A stretch of 5,784 nt of DNA, taken from contig JAUWAR010000080.1 in assembly GCA_030601965.1 (NCBI GenBank), positions 1 to 5,784 on the forward strand, written 5' to 3'. The stretch is from a bacterium. GTDB lineage: Bacteria > Hydrothermota > UBA3073 > JACQXS01 > JAUWAR01. Position numbers and translations under genes: made by a program. Positions 1 through 4,900 of the stretch are shown here, piece by piece (position 1 is the first letter of the stretch; each line of letters starts with the position of its first letter). Under the pieces are notes generated by a model. That model searched no databases and was not told the origin of the DNA. It saw only the letters and a program-made list of their open reading frames with translations.

Positions 1-445
1 TTAATCTTACTCTTATTATCTCTTGAGACCTTATAATCTCTCTTTTCTCTATAAGGGCTATTTGGGGTGGCCAATATTTGTCGTTATTATATATAGATTT
101 ATCCTTTACATCTTTTTCAATAAGGGACGAAACTGGGGGAATGTTTACCCTTGTGAGTTCTTTCTTTTCCGTGTAGGTAACAGTCAACCGGGCATCACTA
201 TTAGCAGGTATTCCGATAACAACACTTTTATAAGGAATTTGAGGTTTTCCTGGTCTTTCTTCTATAAAAGTATTCTCAATGAAGATTTGAGATTTGAGAT
301 TTGAGATTTGAGATTTATTTATAGCGGGGGCATATAAAAACTCAAGACCTTTTTCTGTTGATGAGACAAGGGTAATATCAGATGGATGTGAGATGTGAAA
401 TGTGAAATGTGAGAAGTAGAAAATAAGTAGTAAGTAGCAAAACAT
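1..445 (-). CDS. C25 (gingipain/PorU-like) protease, signal peptide and propeptide only
   Basis: The frame is open from an ATG at 445 to the left edge, giving 148 residues; the catalytic domain lies outside. Residues 66-100 (GKPQIPYKSVVIGIP, then a strand ending ARLTVTYTEKKEL) followed by VNIPPV and the segment YWPPQIALIEKREIIRSQEIIRVRL (124-148) match, by recall, the propeptide that precedes C25 cysteine proteases: a G-x-P-x-P-Y opening, an IP turn, then a Y-x-P and R-x-Q-x-I stretch. C25 proteins are secreted proteases or, as PorU, the type IX secretion sortase. The N-terminus has a hydrophobic core (CYLLLIFYF, 3-11) like a signal peptide, but its n-region has no Lys or Arg. The start is the only in-frame ATG; a TTG directly precedes it and a TAG lies 12 codons upstream. 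Two stretches (residues about 10-20 and 43-53) are encoded by 7-nt tandem repeats. The family call is moderate; gingipain-like versus PorU-like cannot be decided. Confidence 0.65.
   Translation of the reverse strand, partial: MFCYLLLIFYFSHFTFHISHPSDITLVSSTEKGLEFLYAPAINKSQISNLKSQIFIENTFIEERPGKPQIPYKSVVIGIPANSDARLTVTYTEKKELTRVNIPPVSSLIEKDVKDKSIYNNDKYWPPQIALIEKREIIRSQEIIRVRL
284..316. repeat. Perfect 7-nt tandem repeat inside the C25 coding region
   Basis: Four exact copies of GATTTGA (284-311) are followed by a partial fifth copy (312-316). Read on the minus strand they encode a 7-residue periodic peptide, KSQISNLKSQI (residues 44-54). The unit differs by one base from GATGTGA in the neighbouring array. 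As 7 is not a multiple of 3, gain or loss of one unit would shift the reading frame. Confidence 0.9.
385..437. repeat. Degenerate 7-nt repeats over the C25 signal-peptide codons
   Basis: Units GATGTGA, GATGTGA, AATGTGA and AATGTGA run without gaps from 385 to 412. GAAGTAG follows at 413-419, then TAAGTAG twice at 424-437. All share a 7-nt period. On the minus strand they encode much of the start of the C25 product, including the hydrophobic core and the region SHFTFHISH. Confidence 0.75.
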
Positions 446-527
446 CAAATACCTAAAAGTCCAAAATTCCTAAACACCTAAAGAAAAACCTATCGCGTAT
501 TTAGGCATTTAGGTGTTTAGGTATTTG
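446..527. repeat. Nested inverted repeats in the gap before the C25 gene
   Basis: Two perfect inverted repeats share one arm. Pair A is 469-482 with 508-521 (14 bp, CCTAAACACCTAAA and its complement, 25-nt loop). Pair B is 446-457 with 516-527 (12 bp, CAAATACCTAAA and its complement). They compete for bases 516-521. The right arm is itself an 8-nt tandem repeat: TTAGGCAT, TTAGGTGT and TTAGGTAT at 501-524. The low GC content and the lack of a U-run argue against an ordinary Rho-independent terminator. The B arm at 446-457 lies directly against the C25 start codon and holds its only Shine-Dalgarno-like AGG. Confidence 0.75.
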
Positions 528-534
528 TTTTGGA

Positions 535-705
535 TTATTCTTCTAACTTATCTGCCTCATCAATAAGCATTATTGGAATATCATCCTTTATATGATAGAC
601 GAGTTTACATTTATGGCAGATAAGCTTATCCTCATCAGGTTTATATTCAAGGTCTCCCTTGCACTGGGGACAAGCAAGAATCTCAAGAAGTTTTTTATCT
701 AACAT
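535..705 (-). CDS. Trm112/YcaR-like small zinc-ribbon protein
   Basis: This 56-residue protein begins MLDKKLLEILACPQCKGDLE and ends in a TAA stop. It has two Cys pairs, Cys12-Pro-Gln-Cys15 and Cys30-His-Lys-Cys33, which would bind one zinc, followed by the family-like segment DDIPIMLIDEA (41-51). This is the layout of the bacterial UPF0434/YcaR family, related to Trm112, the small activating partner of methyltransferases in eukaryotes and archaea; the bacterial role is poorly defined. The ATG has a very strong ribosome binding site, GGAGGAGG (718-711) with a 5-nt spacer, much better than those of the coupled genes upstream, as expected for a gene that must recruit its own ribosomes across an 89-nt gap. 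Placement beside miaA is compatible with an RNA- or translation-related role, but that is inference. The family call is confident, the function is not. Confidence 0.88.
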   Translation of the reverse strand: MLDKKLLEILACPQCKGDLEYKPDEDKLICHKCKLVYHIKDDIPIMLIDEADKLEE

Positions 706-736
706 CTCAACCTCCTCCGATATTAGTTATTGCGTG

Positions 737-771
737 TTTGAGTTTGTTGAGTTTATTGAGTTAAACTCAAA
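737..771. repeat. 9-nt tandem repeat with inverted-repeat ends
   Basis: Three copies of a 9-nt unit, TTGAGTTTG, TTGAGTTTA and TTGAGTTAA, lie at 738-746, 747-755 and 756-764. The outer ends form a perfect 9-bp inverted repeat, TTTGAGTTT (737-745) with AAACTCAAA (763-771), around a 17-nt loop. It sits in the 89-nt gap between miaA and the zinc-ribbon gene. With mostly A-T pairs and no U-run in the minus-strand direction after it, it is not a convincing terminator. Confidence 0.7.
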
Positions 772-777
772 TGTCAA
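750..777 (-). promoter_or_regulatory. Weak promoter-like sequence with an embedded palindrome
   Basis: Upstream of the zinc-ribbon gene the minus strand has a perfect TTGACA (777-772), a 16-nt spacer and TAAACT (755-750), a 4-of-6 match to a -10 box. Most of the spacer is a perfect 15-nt palindrome, TTGAGTTTAACTCAA (770-756), with 7-nt arms around one base. That position is where a repressor would block RNA polymerase. The same bases also belong to a 9-nt tandem repeat, so the palindrome may be a by-product of repeat growth. No regulator gene is nearby. Confidence 0.25.
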
Positions 778-794
778 GATATAATAATAAAAAA

Positions 795-1721
795 TTAGAG
801 GGATTTGGTATATTGGCAAGTGATATAACCCGATATTTTCTCTATTATATTTTTATTAGGAAGTTCAATCCAATAGACCTCTTCCATTTTTTTAAACCAT
901 GTCATTTGCCTTTTTGCATATCTTCTTGTGTTTCTTTTGATAAGTCTTATCGCTTCATTAAGAGAGATTTCACCATTTATATAAGTTATCAGTTCTTTAT
1001 ATCCAAGCCCATTTAATGAATTAAGAACAGGACTGTACCCCTTTTCAAGAAGCCATTTTACCTCTTCAACAAACCCTGATTCTATCATTTTCTCTACCCT
1101 TTCATTTATTTTTTTGTAAAGGAGTTCTCGGCTTGTAAAAAGACCAATATATATAGGACGACAGTTAAATGGAGCCCTCTCTCTTTCTAATAAAGACATA
1201 GGGACTCCAGTTAATTCATATACCTCAATAGCCCTGATTATTCTTTTTCTATCATTTTTATGAAGTTTTAGGGCTCTTTTTCTATCTATATTTAAAAGTC
1301 TATTATAAAGCACATCTGCTGTTTCTTTACTTAATCTCTCTCTTATTTCAGTGTTTTCTGTGGCAATTTCAGTGCACTCTGTGTCAAAGAATCCTTGTAT
1401 GAGGGCTTTTAGATATAGCCCAGAACCACCAACAACAAGTGGGATTTTCCCATTTTTATAGATATCTTTTATTATTTTTCGTGCTTGTTTTGCGTAAGCC
1501 CAGGCATTATAATCTTCATCCGGGTCAATAATATCTATCATATAATGTTTAATTCTATTTTGCTCTTCTTTTGTGGGTTTGACAGTGCCAATATCCATAT
1601 ATTTATATACCTGCATAGAATCACAGGAGACGATTTCAGCATTGATTTGCTCTGCAACTTTTATACCTATCTCAGTTTTACCAATGCCTGTGGGACCTAA
1701 TATTATAGGAAGGGAAAGCAA
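795..1721 (-). CDS. miaA: tRNA dimethylallyltransferase MiaA
   Basis: MiaA transfers a dimethylallyl group from DMAPP to N6 of adenosine 37 in tRNAs that read codons starting with U, the first step toward ms2i6A. The 308-residue length is normal. Visible family blocks are the P-loop GPTGIGKT (9-16), SCDSMQVYKYMDIGTVKPT (32-50) with the likely catalytic Asp34, VVGGSGLYLKAL (96-107), DRKRIIRAIEVYELTG (157-172), LNGLGYKE (236-243) and NTRRYAKRQMTWFKK (264-278). The start is a TTG at 1721. The frame has a stop three codons further upstream (1730-1728), no ATG fits, and the family needs the residues immediately after this point. It begins one base after the tonB stop with only a weak AGG 5' of it, so ribosomes probably re-initiate from tonB. 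No MiaB gene is in view. The identification is secure. Confidence 0.97.
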   Translation of the reverse strand: MLSLPIILGPTGIGKTEIGIKVAEQINAEIVSCDSMQVYKYMDIGTVKPTKEEQNRIKHYMIDIIDPDEDYNAWAYAKQARKIIKDIYKNGKIPLVVGGSGLYLKALIQGFFDTECTEIATENTEIRERLSKETADVLYNRLLNIDRKRALKLHKNDRKRIIRAIEVYELTGVPMSLLERERAPFNCRPIYIGLFTSRELLYKKINERVEKMIESGFVEEVKWLLEKGYSPVLNSLNGLGYKELITYINGEISLNEAIRLIKRNTRRYAKRQMTWFKKMEEVYWIELPNKNIIEKISGYITCQYTKSL

Positions 1722-1722
1722 C

Positions 1723-2322
1723 TTATCTTAACCTATAAATAAATGTAATGATACCACTCTGTATCTCTTGAGGAAGATTTGGTGGAAGTTTTTCAAACCT
1801 CCATTGCCGAAGTGCATCAAGGGTGATTTTATTAAAGACTTCTCCTCCTCTTTTCACAATCCTTATTCTCTGTATATGTCCATCAGGAGTAACGAAGAGT
1901 TCGTAGGATACCTCTGTCTGAATATTGTAACCCTCTGGATAGGTGGGTATTACTTTATTGATGACCCTTCTTTTTGATATTTCTCCTGTAATGGTGTAGA
2001 GTTTTGATTCTATAGCGTCTCCCAGTGAAGGTGTCTCTTTGACAATTTCTTGCTCTTGCACCATTTCAGAGAAAGGTTCTTCTTTTTCTGTGGGTAGTTT
2101 TTCTGGAAGCCTGCCTTCATGTTTTGTCTCTGGAAGACTGACTTTTTCTTCTTCTTTAGTTACCGAAAGAGGCTCTTGTTCTGGAACAGAGGCTCTGGCT
2201 GGGGTAAGTAATCCAACTTCAATAAACTCTGGTGTATAAAACGATAGATTAACTGGCATAAACAAGAAAAGAACTGCTAAAACGATATGGATGAGGATAG
2301 AATAAAAAATGGCGTTTTTCAT
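1723..2322 (-). CDS. TonB-family energy transducer
   Basis: TonB proteins link the inner-membrane ExbB/ExbD motor to outer-membrane transporters. This 199-residue product has one N-terminal membrane segment (about residues 4-22) containing the pair Ser8-x3-His12, the arrangement of the functionally key Ser and His in E. coli TonB. A charged linker rich in Glu, Lys and Pro (about 40-100) would span the periplasm. The C-terminal TonB domain (about 117-199) shows the family pattern: VIPTYPEGY, VTPDGHIQRIRIV, ALRQWRFEKLP and a final strand GIITFIYRL. The ATG at 2322 is chosen over an upstream TTG at 2334 because GGGAG lies 5 nt before it and it forms an ATGA overlap with the preceding stop. The stop is one base before the miaA start. 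No exbB, exbD or receptor gene is in the window, so the cargo is unknown. A TonB-domain protein with a non-transport role is possible, but the Ser/His pair argues for a true transducer. Confidence 0.9.
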   Translation of the reverse strand: MKNAIFYSILIHIVLAVLFLFMPVNLSFYTPEFIEVGLLTPARASVPEQEPLSVTKEEEKVSLPETKHEGRLPEKLPTEKEEPFSEMVQEQEIVKETPSLGDAIESKLYTITGEISKRRVINKVIPTYPEGYNIQTEVSYELFVTPDGHIQRIRIVKRGGEVFNKITLDALRQWRFEKLPPNLPQEIQSGIITFIYRLR

Positions 2323-3341
2323 AATTTCTCCCAATGCTTAAGCACCAAGGTTATAAGTCTCAATCCATTTTTAATATCTTTGATACTGGCAATTCCAACA
2401 GGCGAGTGGATGTATCTTGATGCTATTGCAAGAACACCACTCGGCACACCCTCTTTTGTTAAGGCTATTACTGCTGAGTCTGCAGCACCGATGCCAGGTC
2501 TTTTGAATTGATAAGGAATATTGTTATCCTCTGCTGTTTTTACAAAGAGTGAAACTATCTTTTTATCACATATAAGTCTCCTATCACTGATTGTAATTAC
2601 AGGACCTGCGCCAACCTTTGGGTACCGAGGTAGGTCTTTTTCCTCTGGAAAGTCTCCTGCTGCTGTGCCTTCAAGAGCAATTCCATAGTCTGGAGAAATC
2701 CTATATGCGGCAACCTTTGCACCTCTCATGCCAAGTTCCTCCTGAACAGTAAATGCCCCTATAATAGAGACAGGAAAATCCTCTTTTAAGACTTCTATAA
2801 GTATGGCACATCCAAGTCTATCATCAAATGCCTTGCCTTTTATGATATCGCCATTCCTTTGAAAAGTAGCGTCAAATGTAACATAATCACCAAGTTTTAC
2901 ATATTTTTCTGCATCTTCTTTGCTTCCTGCACCAATATCAATATAGAGATTAGTATGTTCTACTACCTTATTTCTCTCCTCTTTTTTCATAAGATGAATT
3001 GCCTTTTTGCCTATAACACCCTTGATTTTATCCTTTCCTATATTCACAACCTTTGCCGGAAGCACCCTGTCATCAATACCACCAACCTTTGCAAATTTAA
3101 GCATCCCTTTGTCTGTAATATGAGTTATCATTAAACCTACTTCATCCATATGTGCGGCAAGCATTATCTTTGGACCTTTACTTCTGAGGTGATTACCTCC
3201 TTTTTTATAGGCGATGAGATTACCAATAGTATCCACCTCTATTTTATCAACATAGGGTTTAATCTCTTTTCTTATATATTCCTTGACCTGTTCTTCGTTT
3301 CCAGAGGCACCACTTAATTCCGTTAACTTTTCAAGATTCAT
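2319..3341 (-). CDS. M42-family metallo-aminopeptidase, second of a tandem pair
   Basis: This second M42 aminopeptidase has 340 residues. The visible active-site set is His64 and Asp66 in LAAHMDEVGL, Asp173/174 in KAFDDRLG, Glu201/202 in VQEELGMRGA, Glu224 in IALEGTAAGDFP and His312 in YIHSPVG. The residue matching the usual Asp ligand (Asp229 in the upstream paralogue) is Glu here, in the LEGT form that I recall from other M42 members, so it is more likely a subtype marker than a defect. The two paralogues differ clearly over their length and are not a recent duplication. The ATG at 3341 lies inside the end of the upstream gene, with only a weak purine stretch (AAAAG) directly before it, which suggests translational coupling. 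The stop TGA overlaps the start of the TonB gene as ATGA. It was probably once annotated in relatives as endoglucanase M or FrvX; peptidase is the safer call. Confidence 0.95.
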   Translation of the reverse strand: MNLEKLTELSGASGNEEQVKEYIRKEIKPYVDKIEVDTIGNLIAYKKGGNHLRSKGPKIMLAAHMDEVGLMITHITDKGMLKFAKVGGIDDRVLPAKVVNIGKDKIKGVIGKKAIHLMKKEERNKVVEHTNLYIDIGAGSKEDAEKYVKLGDYVTFDATFQRNGDIIKGKAFDDRLGCAILIEVLKEDFPVSIIGAFTVQEELGMRGAKVAAYRISPDYGIALEGTAAGDFPEEKDLPRYPKVGAGPVITISDRRLICDKKIVSLFVKTAEDNNIPYQFKRPGIGAADSAVIALTKEGVPSGVLAIASRYIHSPVGIASIKDIKNGLRLITLVLKHWEKL

Positions 3342-4350
3342 CTTTTATATATTCTATTATAATTCTTGCTGCCCTTTCAATATCCTTTGTATTTATTGTT
3401 TCTACCGATGTATGCATATATCTTAAGGGAAGACCTATAAGTGCTGTAGGTACACCTGCTCTTACAAGTTGCATATTGCGTGCATCTGTGCCAGTTGGAC
3501 CTGGTGCAGGTTCAATCTGATGGGGAATGTCCTGTTCTTTTGCTATTTTAGTGAGTTTTTCAAACAGAGAATTTGTTATATTTGGTCCACACACTATCGT
3601 AGGACCCTTGCCAATCTGGAAGTATGTACCTTCTTTAAGTCCAGGTGAATCACCATGTGTTACATCTACACAGATTGCACTATCAGGGGTTATATGATAA
3701 GTAGATGTGATTGCCCCAAGTCCTGTGGTTTCCTCTCCACAAGCCGCTACACAATATACATCAGCACTATGTGAAATCTCCTTTAATCCTTTTAAAACTT
3801 CAATAATAACGGCTACACTTGCCCTATCATCAAGTGCCTTTGAACTGAATAGATTATTCTTTAACTCAACAGGAGTTCTTTTAATTGTAACAGGGTCACC
3901 GATATTTATATTTTTTTCTATCTCTTTCTTTGTCATTCCTGTATCAATAAATAAATCCTCAATCTTTATAGTCTTTTCTGGTTCTTTACCTCTTAAATAA
4001 TGTGGAGGGATAGCCCCAATGACACCATTTATTTTCCCTTTAATGAGCACCTCTTGAGCAGGAAGTGTTGCATAATCTATTCCACCTGTTGTTGTAAATC
4101 GCAAATATCCATCGTCTTCTATCCTGGTAACAACAAGTCCTATCTCATCCATATGTGCCTCAACAAGAATCTTTTTATTGCCTTTAAGGTTTCCTTTTTT
4201 ATATCCTATCACATTACCTATTTTATCTATTTTATAGTCTATCCCTATTTCTTTTAACAGGTCAATTATTACTGTCCGTATTTCGTCCTCAAAGCCAGAT
4301 GCACCGCTTGCTTGAGTAAGCCTCTTTAGGAGTTCAATATTCATTAACAT
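3331..4350 (-). CDS. M42-family metallo-aminopeptidase, first of a tandem pair
   Basis: This is a cytosolic di-metal aminopeptidase of the M42 (FrvX/TET/glutamyl aminopeptidase) family, whose members typically form large hollow oligomers that trim short peptides. The product is 339 residues, normal for the family. The expected metal and catalytic residues are present: His66 and Asp68 in EAHMDEIGL, Asp174/175 in KALDDRAS, Glu206/207 in CGEETTGLGA, Asp229 in CVDVTHGDSPG and His313 in YMHTS. GPTGTDA (284-290) is also family-like. The Glu-Glu motif is followed by TTGLGA where many relatives have xGxRGA, a minor variant. Two ATGs, at 4350 and 4344, are possible. The second gives MNIELLKRL, lining up with the MNLEKLTEL start of the downstream paralogue, and no clear Shine-Dalgarno decides between them. 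The 3' end overlaps the next M42 gene by 11 nt. Peptide specificity cannot be read from the sequence. Confidence 0.95.
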   Translation of the reverse strand: MLMNIELLKRLTQASGASGFEDEIRTVIIDLLKEIGIDYKIDKIGNVIGYKKGNLKGNKKILVEAHMDEIGLVVTRIEDDGYLRFTTTGGIDYATLPAQEVLIKGKINGVIGAIPPHYLRGKEPEKTIKIEDLFIDTGMTKKEIEKNINIGDPVTIKRTPVELKNNLFSSKALDDRASVAVIIEVLKGLKEISHSADVYCVAACGEETTGLGAITSTYHITPDSAICVDVTHGDSPGLKEGTYFQIGKGPTIVCGPNITNSLFEKLTKIAKEQDIPHQIEPAPGPTGTDARNMQLVRAGVPTALIGLPLRYMHTSVETINTKDIERAARIIIEYIKDES

Positions 4351-4352
4351 TG

Positions 4353-4381
4353 ATTCTATCTCAGAAAAATAGAAAAGTCAA
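4353..4381 (-). promoter_or_regulatory. Candidate sigma70-type promoter before the first M42 gene
   Basis: In the 38-nt gap between the carrier-protein stop and the M42 start, the minus strand reads TTGACT (4381-4376), a 17-nt spacer, then TAGAAT (4358-4353). Each box matches the consensus at five of six positions, and the spacing is ideal. The expected transcription start, about 7 nt downstream, would fall near 4346, inside or just before the M42 start codons at 4350 and 4344, so a transcript from here would be leaderless or nearly so. AT-rich DNA makes such matches by chance, so this is a suggestion only. Confidence 0.4.
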
Positions 4382-4388
4382 GAAAAAA

Positions 4389-4895
4389 TTATTCTATGAC
4401 CATAAGCACATCTCCACTATTAACAGGTGCCCATTTATTTGCCCTAATCTCTTTTACTGTACCGTCTTTTGGAGCTTTTAATTCGTTCTGCATCTTCATC
4501 GCCTCAACTATTATAACTCCCTGACCCATCTTCACTGTTTCGCCCTCTTTTACTTCAATCTCTACTACAAGACCAGGCATAGGTGCAGTAATATGAACTT
4601 CTTGCCCCTGTTCAGTCTCCTGCTCAAGTTTTTCCAAACCCTGAATTCTCTCATCCTCAACCTCCACTTTAAATAATTCGTCATTTACTGTCCCGCATAT
4701 AAAGTTATGTGCGGGTTCATCATCAATAGTAATATCATAAGCCTTGTTTTTGAGTATCAGAGCGAAATGCGAAGGAGTGCCTACCTGGGTAATTGCGACT
4801 TTTAGAGACTTGCCATCAAGTGATACTTTAAAACCATTACCTTCCTTTTCTACATTCACTTTGAAAGTGCGATTATTAACTTTAACAATATACAT
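4389..4895 (-). CDS. Biotin carboxyl carrier protein (acyl-CoA carboxylase biotinyl subunit)
   Basis: This 168-residue protein carries the biotin that shuttles carboxyl groups from the biotin carboxylase encoded just upstream to a carboxyltransferase not in this window. Residues 1-85 are rich in short beta strands and resemble the barrel-like linker (BT-type) region between the carboxylase and biotinyl domains in propionyl-CoA carboxylase alpha chains; this is a resemblance by eye. A Glu/Gln-rich hinge (about 86-99) leads to the biotinyl domain (101-168), with TAPMPG at 103-108 and EAMKMQNE, where Lys134 is the expected biotinylated residue. No extra 'thumb' loop like that of E. coli AccB is seen. 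The ATG at 4895 is chosen because it lies 5 nt after the preceding stop and starts with the expected first strand. A GTG at 4940 would add 15 residues overlapping the upstream gene and lacks similarity. No good Shine-Dalgarno is visible, so translation is probably coupled to the upstream gene. Confidence 0.93.
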   Translation of the reverse strand: MYIVKVNNRTFKVNVEKEGNGFKVSLDGKSLKVAITQVGTPSHFALILKNKAYDITIDDEPAHNFICGTVNDELFKVEVEDERIQGLEKLEQETEQGQEVHITAPMPGLVVEIEVKEGETVKMGQGVIIVEAMKMQNELKAPKDGTVKEIRANKWAPVNSGDVLMVIE

Positions 4896-4900
4896 AAATT

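Noticed and set aside
23..304. Plus-strand open frame of 93 codons
   Set aside because: It is antisense to the C25 propeptide frame, which has recognisable family features. The plus-strand product is low-complexity and resembles nothing.
284..437. Possible small CRISPR array
   Set aside because: The units are only 7 nt with no unique spacers between them; this is a short tandem repeat, not CRISPR.
469..521. Rho-independent terminator after the zinc-ribbon gene
   Set aside because: The stem is AT-rich with a 25-nt loop, and the following minus-strand sequence has no proper U-run.
3707..4257. Two adjoining plus-strand open frames opposite the first M42 gene
   Set aside because: They mirror a well-conserved M42 coding region and show no family motif or ribosome binding site; they are shadows.
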